From: a bacterium 336/3
GTDB lineage: Bacteria; Bacteroidota; Bacteroidia; Cytophagales; Thermonemataceae
Assembly (NCBI GenBank): GCA_001281695.1
Contig: LJIE01000001.1
Coordinates: forward strand, 2,246,586 to 2,310,585
Length of the DNA: 64,000 nt
Direction of reading: 5' to 3'
Part shown: positions 27,360 through 35,498 of the stretch, in pieces
Position numbering within the stretch: the stretch's first letter is position 1
Layout: every line of letters starts with the position of its first letter
Notes under the pieces: generated by a model
Seen by the model: the letters and a program-made list of their open reading frames with translations, nothing else
The model's database searches: none
What the model was told of the DNA's origin: nothing
Program-made: the position numbers and the translations under genes

Positions 27360-28058
27360 TTATTTCCACTCATGTTTATTCATGTAGTAGCATTTTTCAT
27401 GTTCTGAGTTAAAAATAAAATTACTTTCTGTCCAAAAATCAGTTGTAATACCATTCTTAACACTATATTTAGTTTCATTACGTAATAGTTTATAAATATC
27501 TTTTGAAATGCCAATATAATGAGGAGAATGACATAACTCACCAATTGTAGTAGCTCTTTTAATAGTATTTCCAAGCCATATCAGGTCTTTGTCATGATTA
27601 TAATGAGATTTTACACATAAAATTGTGCCAACATCAATGCCAATGCCAAATTCGAGTTCATAAGGACTTGGGTTTGGTTTTGTTCTTTTGAGCATATAAA
27701 GCATGAGAAAAGCAGCTTCAATAGCATTGTTTAGCTGTTTAATGCTATTATTTTTAAAGAAAATAACTAAATTACCATTGTTAAAATTTCGGACATCACC
27801 ACCCATAGCACTTGCTATTTTATTAATAGTTTGAAAATAAGAGAGATGTGTTTTGAGAATAGCAGATTTATCAGATGAATTGAAAAGTTCAGATGTATTT
27901 CGTAAATCAATATATACAGTAATGCTTTCAAATTCTAAACCTGTATTGGCTTGGAATTTGAAGTCATCGTGATAAGGAATATAATTGACTTTTTCTGTGA
28001 AAAACTCTTGGTCTGTAATGACTTTAAGGGTTTTAAAAATTTCTTGTTTGAGAGCCAT
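27360..28058 (-). CDS. Degenerate class III nucleotide cyclase domain protein (Pycsar-cyclase-like)
   Basis: 232 residues, no signal or membrane segment, a single class III cyclase catalytic domain from about residue 45 to 195. First metal aspartate D51 in VYIDLRN is present. At the second metal position the usual GD is GN (G95-N96 in FNNGNLVIFF). The segment GIGIDVGTILCVKSHYNHDKDLIWLG (138-163) resembles the uridylate/cytidylate cyclases of Pycsar anti-phage systems, but the transition-state asparagine (VNxA) reads IKRA, with K167. So it looks like a diverged, possibly inactive cyclase. No effector gene lies beside it on the same strand. Confidence 0.7.
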   Translation of the reverse strand: MALKQEIFKTLKVITDQEFFTEKVNYIPYHDDFKFQANTGLEFESITVYIDLRNTSELFNSSDKSAILKTHLSYFQTINKIASAMGGDVRNFNNGNLVIFFKNNSIKQLNNAIEAAFLMLYMLKRTKPNPSPYELEFGIGIDVGTILCVKSHYNHDKDLIWLGNTIKRATTIGELCHSPHYIGISKDIYKLLRNETKYSVKNGITTDFWTESNFIFNSEHEKCYYMNKHEWK

Positions 28059-28097
28059 TTGTGTATAAATATCCTACACAAATTTACAAACTAAAAA

Positions 28098-28132
28098 AAT
28101 GCCACGCATCAGGGAATCCCTGATTTTGCATT
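28098..28132. promoter_or_regulatory. Palindrome upstream of cyclase-like gene
   Basis: Core inverted repeat ATCAGGGA (28108-28115), one central base, TCCCTGAT (28117-28124), with outer arms AATGC (28098-28102) and GCATT (28128-28132). It lies 40-75 bp upstream of the cyclase ATG at 28058. Operator or dispersed repeat; only one copy seen in this window. Confidence 0.4.
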
Positions 28133-28255
28133 GGTGTAATAAAATAATTTTTTTTAACTAAAATTGATGTATTTTCTTTGTTTTTTTTGATTTTTGTTGT
28201 TTTTTTATTGAAAAAACCATGTAAGTTTTCTGTGTTTTTATGATATTTTGTATTT

Positions 28256-28942
28256 ATGAGCCATGTTATGCTTGATGAGATTCGGATAGATGTTGTCCGA
28301 AAAAAAATGAAAAATATACGTCTAACCATCTATCCATCCACAGGAAAAATTAGACTTTCTGTACCCAAAAAAACATCTGAAAAAATGATACAAAGTTTTT
28401 TGAAATCAAAGTTGGATTGGATAAAAAAACATAGTCAAATTTCTGAAAATCAGATTCGTATAAATTATAATTTTGAAACAGGAGAAAATCATGCTTTTTT
28501 AGGGAAACTATATCCCTTAGAAGTCATTTATCAAGAAAAAAGACAAAAAGTTGAATTGAAAAATGAAATACTATACTTGCTTGTAAATAAGGATTCTACA
28601 AAAGAAAATAGACAAAGACTATTCAATACATGGTACCGTAAGCAATTAGAAGCTATTTTACCTGAGATGATAGCTCATTGGGAAAATATAATGCAGGTAA
28701 AAGTGGAGGAGTGGCGTATCAAGAGCATGAAAACCAAGTGGGGGACTTGTAATATCACTAAAAAACGTATTTGGCTCAATTTAGAACTTATCAAGAAAAC
28801 AAAAGAACAACTAGAGTATGTAGTTGTTCATGAAATGGTACATTTATTTGAAAAATATCATAACAAAAGGTTTTACGATTTGATGACGCATTATTTGCCT
28901 AACTGGAAGGAAATTAGAAAACAACTCAATCAGATTGTATAG
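28256..28942 (+). CDS. YgjP/SprT-like zinc metallopeptidase
   Basis: 228 residues, cytosolic. DUF45 (YgjP-like, M48-annotated) family: KTKWGTCNITKKRIWLNLEL at 159-178, the zinc motif HExxH at H192-E193-H196 and the third ligand candidate H202 in YHNKRF. The N-terminal half is a beta domain with IRLTIYPSTGKIRLSVP. Family members are putative metallopeptidases, often coded near restriction enzymes; here no restriction gene is adjacent. An alternative start is the ATG at 28268. Convergent with the SMI1/KNR4 gene at 8 bp. Confidence 0.88.
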   Translation: MSHVMLDEIRIDVVRKKMKNIRLTIYPSTGKIRLSVPKKTSEKMIQSFLKSKLDWIKKHSQISENQIRINYNFETGENHAFLGKLYPLEVIYQEKRQKVELKNEILYLLVNKDSTKENRQRLFNTWYRKQLEAILPEMIAHWENIMQVKVEEWRIKSMKTKWGTCNITKKRIWLNLELIKKTKEQLEYVVVHEMVHLFEKYHNKRFYDLMTHYLPNWKEIRKQLNQIV

Positions 28943-28949
28943 GGTATGG

Positions 28950-29582
28950 TTATTTTTTCTTCTTCTTTTTTGAATTATTGGCAATATACTCATCCAGCCA
29001 TGCTTCATACCAACTCAAAAAATCTATTCTCTGGTCGTCTTTACTCAAATAATAATCAGGATAGATGCCTGCATCGTTGCCTCTGTCATCTACCCAAATA
29101 TTATTATACTCTTTGCCATTGACTACCAGATGAATAAAAACGCCACAACCAAAATTGGAGAGCTTTATCATGCCATTAATCCATTTATCATGCATATACT
29201 CTTCCTGATATGCCTCATATTCTTCCTGATTATCAATATCCTGAATAGGATTCCAGTAATCTGAGAGCATAAAAGGCTGAGATATGTCCACAAAATTATC
29301 TCCTTTATAATCTAAATCTACATATCTACTATCTTCAAGGCTTTCAAGGCCATAGTAAGGTCCTGCACCACCGTTACCAACCTGTTTCAAAAACTCTCTA
29401 TAACCCAAAGGCAATGAAATCTGATATGTTTTTTCAAAATCCTCAATTTCACTTTCTGAAATCGTAGGGTTTAGTTCATACTTATGTTTTTGAACTCCAA
29501 AAGAAGATAAGTTTGTATCTAAACTTTTGAGTGTGGCAAGTTTTTCTTTGATTCTATTGATTTGTTCTTGTAAGTCGTCCAT
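28950..29582 (-). CDS. SMI1/KNR4 (SUKH) family protein
   Basis: 210 residues, soluble. SUKH superfamily core: ISESEIEDFEKTYQISLPLGYREFLKQVGNGGAGP (about residues 39-73), followed by the acidic and aromatic region and a poly-lysine C-terminus. Proteins of this type are common immunity proteins against contact-dependent or polymorphic toxins; here no toxin gene is seen. Last gene of a six-gene minus-strand run (next start 3 bp upstream). Confidence 0.82.
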   Translation of the reverse strand: MDDLQEQINRIKEKLATLKSLDTNLSSFGVQKHKYELNPTISESEIEDFEKTYQISLPLGYREFLKQVGNGGAGPYYGLESLEDSRYVDLDYKGDNFVDISQPFMLSDYWNPIQDIDNQEEYEAYQEEYMHDKWINGMIKLSNFGCGVFIHLVVNGKEYNNIWVDDRGNDAGIYPDYYLSKDDQRIDFLSWYEAWLDEYIANNSKKKKKK

Positions 29583-29585
29583 AAT

Positions 29586-30605
29586 TTAAGCTAAGTTTTT
29601 GATAACCTGAATCGTTTTTTCAAGCATATCGTCTGTGAAATCGAGATGAGTTACGAGTCTGATATGTTTTTTACTAAAAGGAGATACCAAAACACCTTTT
29701 TCTGCAAATTTTTGAGTGAAGGTAGCAGAGTCAATAGGTGGAGGCAATTCAAAAATAATGATATTGGTATCAACAGGCATTACACTTGCTGTATAATTTA
29801 CACTTTGAAGGACTTTTTCAAGCTCTTTGGCTCTTTTATGGTCTTCAGAGAGCCTTTCAATATGGTTATCCAAAGCATACAAAGCAGCAGCTGCCAAATA
29901 ACCAGCCTGTCGCCAGCCGCCACCCATTACCTTTCTAATGCGTTTGGCTTTTTTGATAACAGTTTTAGAACCCAGTAATACAGAACCTACAGGACATCCC
30001 AAACCTTTCGAAAAACACACCGAAATTGTATCAAAGTGCTTTCCATATTCAGAAGGTTGTTCTTGAGTGGCTACCAGACTATTCCAAACTCTTGCCCCAT
30101 CTAGATGCAGTTTAAGATGATTATTTTTACAAAAACTTGAAATTTCTTCAATTTGGGGAAGGGTATAAAAACATCCACCACCTTTGTTTACAGTATTTTC
30201 AAGGGCTACAATAGATGTTTTGGGATAATGAATGTTATCTTGGTTGATATTTTCTTCAATTTGGTATGGAGTCATTCTGCCTCTCATGCCTTCTACCAAA
30301 CGGACAGAAAGCAACGAATTGGAAGCAAGCCCACCACCTTCATAATTATAAATATGTGAAAGCTTATCGCAAATAATTTCATCATTGGGTTCTGTAGTAG
30401 CCCTGATACCAATTTGATTGGTCATTGTTCCAGAAGTACAAAATAAACCAGCCTCCATTCCAAAAAATGAAGCAGTTTTTTCTTCAAGAGTTTTGACAGT
30501 GGGGTCTTCTTCATACACATCATCACCCACCTGAGCCGAAAACATTGCCTCCAGCATAGCAGGAGTAGGTTTGGTAACAGTATCACTACGTAAATCTATG
30601 AGCAT
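29586..30605 (-). CDS. ltaE: Low-specificity L-threonine aldolase
   Basis: 339 residues. PLP-dependent fold type I enzyme that splits L-threonine or allo-threonine to glycine and acetaldehyde. Start MLIDLRSDTVTKPTPAML is typical, as are VGDDVYEEDPTV (26-37), GTMTNQIGI (59-67), LHLDGARVWN with PLP-aspartate D169, and the PLP lysine K200 in SVCFSKGLGCPVGS. C-terminal domain complete. It sits between YdeI-like and SMI1/KNR4 genes with 3-bp gaps, so it is probably co-transcribed with both. No frameshift seen. Confidence 0.95.
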   Translation of the reverse strand: MLIDLRSDTVTKPTPAMLEAMFSAQVGDDVYEEDPTVKTLEEKTASFFGMEAGLFCTSGTMTNQIGIRATTEPNDEIICDKLSHIYNYEGGGLASNSLLSVRLVEGMRGRMTPYQIEENINQDNIHYPKTSIVALENTVNKGGGCFYTLPQIEEISSFCKNNHLKLHLDGARVWNSLVATQEQPSEYGKHFDTISVCFSKGLGCPVGSVLLGSKTVIKKAKRIRKVMGGGWRQAGYLAAAALYALDNHIERLSEDHKRAKELEKVLQSVNYTASVMPVDTNIIIFELPPPIDSATFTQKFAEKGVLVSPFSKKHIRLVTHLDFTDDMLEKTIQVIKNLA

Positions 30606-30608
30606 ATT

Positions 30609-31181
30609 TTATAGTTTTTTATTTTCAAAAGCTGAATTAATAATTTTTTCGATGCGGGCTTGGCGTGTGGGAGTTGTTTTGGCATTAAAAAGCCACTCCA
30701 AAATACCTCTTTTATAAGAACGTGAAAACTTCTCCCAATTTTGTAAAGCAGTTAAATTTTTTTCAAATTCTATTTTTAAATCTTCGGGTAAAATCAGATT
30801 TTCTACATCATTGAGGGCATCCCAAGTACCTGTTTTCTTCGCTAATTCTACCATTTTAAGTCCAGATGGCATCATCAGACCTGCTTCTATGAGTCTGGCT
30901 ACCTTTTCTTTGTTTACTCTGCTCCAATTGCTTTTGGGTTTGCGTTTGGTAAAATACTGATAACGACTTTCTTCATCTCTTTTGCTGACTGTGCTATCAA
31001 TCCAGCCAAAGCAAAGGGCTTCATCTACTGCCTCCGAATAATAGACACTGGGAGTAGAGCTGTCTTTTTTGTAAAGAATCAGCCAAACAGCTTTTTCTGT
31101 GTCGTGATTTTCTGATAGCCACTTTCTCCAAGCCTCTTGGGTTTCAGCATGAAAGGTTATGATACCATTTTTGAGTTCCAT
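30609..31181 (-). CDS. YdeI/OmpD-associated family protein
   Basis: 190 residues, soluble. Matches the YdeI family: EAWRKWLSENHDTEKAVWLILYKK (16-39), YYSEAVDEALCFGWIDSTV (47-65), YFTKRKPKSNWSRVNKEKVARLI (76-98) and the C-terminal NWEKFSRSYKRGILEWLFNAKTTPTRQARIEKII. E. coli YdeI is associated with outer-membrane OmpD/NmpC and peptide resistance, but the mechanism is unknown. Part of the compact operon 28950-33187; its stop is 3 bp from the ltaE start. Confidence 0.85.
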   Translation of the reverse strand: MELKNGIITFHAETQEAWRKWLSENHDTEKAVWLILYKKDSSTPSVYYSEAVDEALCFGWIDSTVSKRDEESRYQYFTKRKPKSNWSRVNKEKVARLIEAGLMMPSGLKMVELAKKTGTWDALNDVENLILPEDLKIEFEKNLTALQNWEKFSRSYKRGILEWLFNAKTTPTRQARIEKIINSAFENKKL

Positions 31182-31186
31182 AATTT

Positions 31187-31723
31187 TTACTGATGAATTT
31201 CTACACCCCTCTGAGCCAAAATTTTGAGTGTTTCAAAATTCTCGTCTTTGTTCATATCAATAGGAGTACGATAAATGGATAGTTTTTTCAGATTTTTTAA
31301 TTTCTGGAATACTTGAATATCAGTTACTTGTGTTTGTGAGATATTCAGATACTCCAAACTTGTACAATGAGCTAACGCTGAAATATCAGTTAGATTTTTG
31401 TTGGTATCCAGTAAAAGTGTTTTGAGTTTTGTGAGGTTTTTAAGAGGTTCAACGCTTTTTACATTGTTGGCATAGAGCCAGATTTCTTCTAAATCGAGCA
31501 TATTTGCCAAAGGTGTTAAATCTTCAATATGATTACCATCTAAAGATATTTTTTTTAGGTTCGGGGCTTGTTCTAAACCTTCCAATGAATCAAGAGGCTC
31601 CCAATACATTTCGGCTTCGGCTCGGTATTCACTCCAGTCAAAATCTTTCATTTTTGCCATTTTTTCAGGTGTGACAGGAGCAGAAATAAGCTCTTCTAAT
31701 GCTTTTTTGAGTGTATAGTCCAT
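31187..31723 (-). CDS. Leucine-rich repeat protein (internalin-like repeats)
   Basis: 178 residues, no signal peptide. About five LRRs of 22 residues from about residue 55 (LKKISLDGNHIEDLTPLANM, LEEIWLYANNVKSVEPLKN, LKTLLLDTNKNLTDISALAH, LEYLNISQTQVTDIQVFQK, LKKLSIYRTPID), of the short bacterial type. N-terminal 50 residues are helical and acidic. LRRs are protein-binding surfaces; without a signal peptide it should act in the cytosol, possibly as an immunity or scaffold protein. Same operon as DUF4279 and YdeI-like genes. Confidence 0.85.
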   Translation of the reverse strand: MDYTLKKALEELISAPVTPEKMAKMKDFDWSEYRAEAEMYWEPLDSLEGLEQAPNLKKISLDGNHIEDLTPLANMLDLEEIWLYANNVKSVEPLKNLTKLKTLLLDTNKNLTDISALAHCTSLEYLNISQTQVTDIQVFQKLKNLKKLSIYRTPIDMNKDENFETLKILAQRGVEIHQ

Positions 31724-31735
31724 GTTGTTTAATGT

Positions 31736-32119
31736 TTAATCAATCGATAGGCTTTTTATTTCATGACAATCTATATTCAAAGAAATTCCTAATTCTCCAA
31801 GCCTTTTCATTTCTTGAGGATGAAACTCCATAGCACACTGTTGATCATACTCATAAATCAGCCAAAAGAGAATATCTTTGTTGGTAATACCTATTTTTTC
31901 AAGAGCATCAAATTTAGGTTCTAAAATATCCAAAAAAATATTTATAAAATCAAAAGAATATTCATCTTCAAAATCAACACAATACGCCCAAAAAGCATAA
32001 GGATTATGACTAAATTTAGTTTTTGAAAAAGTAGTTGGTTGTACCCCTAAAACTTCTGTGATTTTACTATACATTTCAAATGTTCCATCTGTATTTATAT
32101 ATAATCTATAATATTTCAT
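31736..32119 (-). CDS. DUF4279-like protein
   Basis: 127 residues, soluble, acidic and aromatic. The pattern of an N-terminal beta strand (YYRLYINTDGT), a central FWAYCVDFEDE and the C-terminal CAMEFHPQEMKRLGELGISLNIDCHE matches DUF4279 proteins, which are often found as solitary or immunity-like genes near polymorphic toxins. No toxin is seen here. Start ATG at 32119 abuts the stop of the upstream gene (32120). Confidence 0.6.
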   Translation of the reverse strand: MKYYRLYINTDGTFEMYSKITEVLGVQPTTFSKTKFSHNPYAFWAYCVDFEDEYSFDFINIFLDILEPKFDALEKIGITNKDILFWLIYEYDQQCAMEFHPQEMKRLGELGISLNIDCHEIKSLSID

Positions 32120-33187
32120 TTAGTAATGTTTTACTTGAATATTCTGAATCTGGGTAATCATTTCGCTTAAATGTGTTTCCATTTCTTTGACTTTGGGATA
32201 TGAGATCCCCAGAGATACATTTGTATAGACACACACATAATTTAATTCGTGGTAGTGATGGTAGTCTTTGCGTAGTTTTTCTAAATTATAATATAAATCT
32301 TTAGTGACTGGAGCTTGCACATAATAGTCTATTTGATAAACATAATCATAGCTTATTTTAATTTCTACCAAAAAGCCCTCAAAATATCCTTTCCATCGGT
32401 CTCTGAAAAATAGAAATTTATGCTTATTAACAAAAGTCTTTAATTGTTTCATTTTAGCTAAATAAGCAGGAGAAATATACCGTTTCTCGAAAAATGCTTC
32501 CTGACTCCACAATCCCCACTCAATAAATAAAAAAAATCCCAGAGAAAAAACAGCTCCAAATGTGAAACTATCCCAAAGTATTTGGAGTAGTTTATCCAAA
32601 GAAAATTGGATATTTGCACTACGGATAAATCTGCCTATAAATATAAAAGAAAACGAAGGCAAGAATATCCATTTTCCATAGGTAGAAATTATTTCTTTAA
32701 CTTTCTCCCATACCACAGATTTTGATACTTCGTATTTTTTTGCCCCAAAATCATACATATCTATTTCTTTTGGAGCATAATTTAACTTTTCAAAAATGGA
32801 GTTTATGGTTGGATAATCTTCTTCTAAAATATGAATGAGTAGATATTTATTAGATTTAATTTCATAAGAAAAATGATGCTTTTTGAGAGCAGGAACTATC
32901 ATTTTTTCAAAATCAAAGATATAAGGAATTGTGCTTGTTAGAATTTCATAAACATAGGTGTACTCTTTAGATTCTTCAAGAATGTCTAAATAATTGTTAT
33001 GAGTAATATAGTTCTCATTATCAATACTCTTTGCATACATAATAGTACCTTTAGGAATCAAGTCGTATTCCAAACTAATTAATGAGCCTTCAAGCAGGAC
33101 AAAACGTTCAGGCAGAATTTCTCTTGCCCGAACTTTATTTTTTATATTTTCAGTATAATGTATATGTAACCAAACTTCTTTTGCCAT
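32120..33187 (-). CDS. Two-helix membrane protein of unknown function
   Basis: 355 residues from ATG 33187 (an in-frame ATG at 33238 adds MYLFFSFAINHINIQDF, less likely). Cytosolic-looking N-terminal 165 residues, two hydrophobic helices near 175-200 (WIFLPSFSFIFIGRFI) and 215-235 (FGAVFSLGFFLFIEWGLW), then a soluble C-terminal domain rich in Tyr and Lys. I recognise no domain. First gene of the minus-strand operon running to 28950; its partner proteins are immunity-like, so a membrane-located sensor or effector is imaginable but unsupported. Confidence 0.6.
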   Translation of the reverse strand: MAKEVWLHIHYTENIKNKVRAREILPERFVLLEGSLISLEYDLIPKGTIMYAKSIDNENYITHNNYLDILEESKEYTYVYEILTSTIPYIFDFEKMIVPALKKHHFSYEIKSNKYLLIHILEEDYPTINSIFEKLNYAPKEIDMYDFGAKKYEVSKSVVWEKVKEIISTYGKWIFLPSFSFIFIGRFIRSANIQFSLDKLLQILWDSFTFGAVFSLGFFLFIEWGLWSQEAFFEKRYISPAYLAKMKQLKTFVNKHKFLFFRDRWKGYFEGFLVEIKISYDYVYQIDYYVQAPVTKDLYYNLEKLRKDYHHYHELNYVCVYTNVSLGISYPKVKEMETHLSEMITQIQNIQVKHY

Positions 33188-33282
33188 AAAGTCTTGTATA
33201 TTAATATGATTAATTGCAAATGAAAAAAATAAATACATAAAATTACTTATAGCACATCTACATAAAAAACAGCCCTTTTATT

Positions 33283-33290
33283 TATATTTG
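33283..33290 (+). promoter_or_regulatory. Candidate -7 element of hydrolase gene
   Basis: TATATTTG, an exact match to the Bacteroidota -7 TAnnTTTG, 22 bp before the ATG at 33312. No TTG at the right distance upstream, so this is a weak call. It argues against an ATG at 33288, which lies inside it. Confidence 0.3.
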
Positions 33291-33311
33291 TATCAACACT
33301 ACCCATTTTTT

Positions 33312-34484
33312 ATGAAAAAAAGACTTATCACAATTATTACCTTTATTTACTGCCTGACAAGTTGGGGACAAAACTCTTTGTATGATTACCTCAAACTTGG
33401 AAAATTTAAAGTCGGTTTCACAGATACCATTATTCTAGATAAAACCATCCAATATAATGCTTTTGGCTATAACGGCATGAAACCCTACTTTGTACAAGTT
33501 TGGTATCCTCTCAAGCAAATATCAAAAAAAGACTCTTTCTTGTATTTTAAAGATTTTTATAGTGTAAATAAAACAAGTATTTTTAAATCAGTTCAAGAGC
33601 AATCCAAAAAACATCATCAAGAAATCATGATAAGAGATTGCATTTCTGAAAACACAGAAACTGGTAATCCCAACCAATTCGATCATTATACTTTTGAGGA
33701 TATTTTTAATCTGATAGGGAATATACAAACCAGAAGTGTTTTAACCCCAATTTCTAAAAAATTAAATTATCCTGTTATTGTTTATCATCATGGTTCGCAA
33801 AGCAATTCTTTTGAAAACTTTGCAATGGCAGAATATTTTGCTTCCAGAGGCTTTGTTTTTGTCTCTGCTAACTTTCATTTGCCTTACGAAAATATGAGTT
33901 ATGGATTAAGACCTTTCAGTCAGATGGTTAAAAATGAAGAAGAGAAAAGTTTACATACAATATTAGAATTTGCAAAATCTTTGAGTAAATCATCCACTAT
34001 ATTTTTTGTAGGGCATAGTTTCGGAGCTCAAATGGGCTTTAGAACTTTAGACCAAAATAAAAATATTAGTGGAATGGTATCTTTAGAAACGACCATTGAG
34101 TTTAAAAAAGATCATGAAAAAATAAAAGAATTGTGGTCAGAGGTTTTTCAAAAAATAGTACAAGAAAAAGCTCATTATCCATTTCCTGTATTATTATGTG
34201 CTGCTACTGGAAAGAAAGAAGCATTTGATTTCTTTAAAATATTAAATGCTAAAAAAATCAATTTCGTTTCCACTATTGAGCAGTTTAATCATAACGCCTA
34301 TACTTCTATATTCCATTTGAGATATCTTCTGAATAGCAAAATACCACAATCAGATAAAGCTTTATTAGAAAAAAGTCTGAAAATATATGTAAAACACCTT
34401 GAAACCATGTCTGTTTTTTTTGATGAGGCTCTCAAAAGTAAGAGTAATAAAGAACAAGAAATACTTTTTATAGATGCTCAATAA
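33312..34484 (+). CDS. Exported alpha/beta hydrolase
   Basis: 390 residues from ATG 33312, with signal peptide MKKRLITIITFIYCLTSWGQ. Alpha/beta hydrolase of the dienelactone/platelet-activating-factor acetylhydrolase type: oxyanion motif VYHHGSQSNSFENF near 157-170, nucleophile elbow GHSFGAQ with S236, and QFNHNAYTS as the likely histidine loop near 330. Long N-terminal extension before the core. Expected periplasmic or outer-membrane-facing; substrate unknown. A terminator hairpin follows directly. Confidence 0.8.
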   Translation: MKKRLITIITFIYCLTSWGQNSLYDYLKLGKFKVGFTDTIILDKTIQYNAFGYNGMKPYFVQVWYPLKQISKKDSFLYFKDFYSVNKTSIFKSVQEQSKKHHQEIMIRDCISENTETGNPNQFDHYTFEDIFNLIGNIQTRSVLTPISKKLNYPVIVYHHGSQSNSFENFAMAEYFASRGFVFVSANFHLPYENMSYGLRPFSQMVKNEEEKSLHTILEFAKSLSKSSTIFFVGHSFGAQMGFRTLDQNKNISGMVSLETTIEFKKDHEKIKELWSEVFQKIVQEKAHYPFPVLLCAATGKKEAFDFFKILNAKKINFVSTIEQFNHNAYTSIFHLRYLLNSKIPQSDKALLEKSLKIYVKHLETMSVFFDEALKSKSNKEQEILFIDAQ

Positions 34485-34490
34485 AAATAC

Positions 34491-34532
34491 AAAAGATTGA
34501 TAAATGCTTTCAAAGCCACTTACCAATCTTTT
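34491..34532. terminator. Terminator between convergent genes
   Basis: AAAAGATTG (34491-34499) / CAATCTTTT (34524-34532) with an inner GCTTT-C-AAAGC hairpin. It serves the hydrolase on the plus strand and the secreted protein gene on the minus strand. It is closely similar over 42 bp to the tRNA-Leu terminator at 35287-35330. Confidence 0.65.
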
Positions 34533-34553
34533 ATACCTTAAATCAAGTAAATT

Positions 34554-35159
34554 TTAAGATTTTTTCCCAATATCAAATTTGCCAGTAACTTTATTCCAAA
34601 TCAACTCTATGACCTTAAACTTCCTTTTTTCAAAAGTTTTTGTATAGTCTTTGGGTAGATTGCTATAAACGAATTGTTCTTTTGTAGCAGGGGTACTTTT
34701 GGCTAAAACTGTAGTTCCTATTTGTGGCAAAATTAAATGCAAATTAAATTCATTTAATGACCTTTCAGGTAGGGGTTGTGAACCCCAAAAATCTTTGAAT
34801 CTTAGGCTGGGGCAAACTTGTTCTGTTACATCTTTCCATTCATTATTCTGATAAACATAAAACTCTGTTCTTGTCATGATGATACCCAAAGCAGGTTGTG
34901 AGGCAGAATATTGAAAGCCAAATATCTTACTTTTATCATTTTTGGTAAAACATTTGAAACTAATGGCATCATCAGTGTCTTTAGGGTTCTCTATTTTGAT
35001 GAAAGCATTTTTTTCATCGATTGTAACTTTATTAGTTTCACTGCTTTGTGTGGATTTACGTTCTGTGTGCTTAAATAGCTCATAAAACTCTTTAATTGTG
35101 GTTTGGCTTTTAGACACATAAGGAAACAATAGCAAAAAGCCTACAATAAGATTTTTCAT
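34554..35159 (-). CDS. Secreted protein of unknown function
   Basis: 201 residues from ATG 35159, chosen because MKNLIVGFLLLFPYVSKSQ is a signal peptide; the ATG at 35189 adds a cysteine-rich stub. The mature part is beta-rich with KAFIKIENPKDTDDAISFKCF-type strands and a C-terminal KVTGKFDIGKKS. No family recognised. Convergent with the exported hydrolase; upstream is a tRNA-Leu terminator. Confidence 0.6.
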   Translation of the reverse strand: MKNLIVGFLLLFPYVSKSQTTIKEFYELFKHTERKSTQSSETNKVTIDEKNAFIKIENPKDTDDAISFKCFTKNDKSKIFGFQYSASQPALGIIMTRTEFYVYQNNEWKDVTEQVCPSLRFKDFWGSQPLPERSLNEFNLHLILPQIGTTVLAKSTPATKEQFVYSNLPKDYTKTFEKRKFKVIELIWNKVTGKFDIGKKS

Positions 35160-35282
35160 ACAGCAATTGGTTAAAATGCAAGAGTTCAATTAAAATAACA
35201 AAAATGCCATAGGCAACTCAATGTACATAATAATAACTTGAAATCCTATTAAAAAGAGAAGATTTATTAGTGCAAATAACAA

Positions 35283-35330
35283 ATAAAAAAGGCTGATAAA
35301 TGCTTTTGAAGACATATTATCAACCTTTAA
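35283..35330 (-). terminator. Terminator of tRNA-Leu
   Basis: On the minus strand: AAAGGTTGATA ... TATCAGCCTTT (one G-U pair) followed by TTTTATTT. Directly 3' of the tRNA gene. It resembles the 34491-34532 hairpin. Confidence 0.65.
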
Positions 35331-35333
35331 GAG

Positions 35334-35415
35334 TACCCAAGGCCGGAATCGAACCGGCACGCCCGAGGGCATACGATTTTGAGTCGTACGCGTCTACCAG
35401 TTCCGCCACTTAGGC
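35334..35415 (-). tRNA. tRNA-Leu (anticodon CAA)
   Basis: 82 nt read on the minus strand. Acceptor arms GCCTAAG / CTTGGGT with discriminator A; anticodon arm TACGA-CTCAAAA-TCGTA places CAA in the loop; T arm GCCGG-TTCGATT-CCGGC; long variable arm as in class II tRNAs. No encoded CCA (GTA followed by CTC). It reads UUG leucine codons. Confidence 0.95.
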
Positions 35416-35437
35416 ATCTACTACTCAATTCGGACTG

Positions 35438-35469
35438 CAATATTACGAGTTGTAAATGAAACCTGCAAA
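35438..35469 (-). promoter_or_regulatory. Promoter of tRNA-Leu
   Basis: On the minus strand: TTTG (35466-35469), 20 nt, TAATATTG (35438-35445), one mismatch from TAnnTTTG. The expected start near 35431 is 16 nt before the tRNA 5' end. Confidence 0.6.
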
Positions 35470-35498
35470 TGATTTTTTTATTTTTTTTGAAAAAAAAA

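Noticed and set aside
28084-28329. Minus-strand open frame over the cyclase-metallopeptidase gap
   Set aside because: It covers the palindrome and the start of the metallopeptidase on the other strand and has no plausible start context; it looks like a shadow.
27360-28942. Complete Pycsar operon with bestrophin as effector
   Set aside because: Bestrophin is on the opposite, convergent strand and lacks a nucleotide-binding domain, so no effector is supported.
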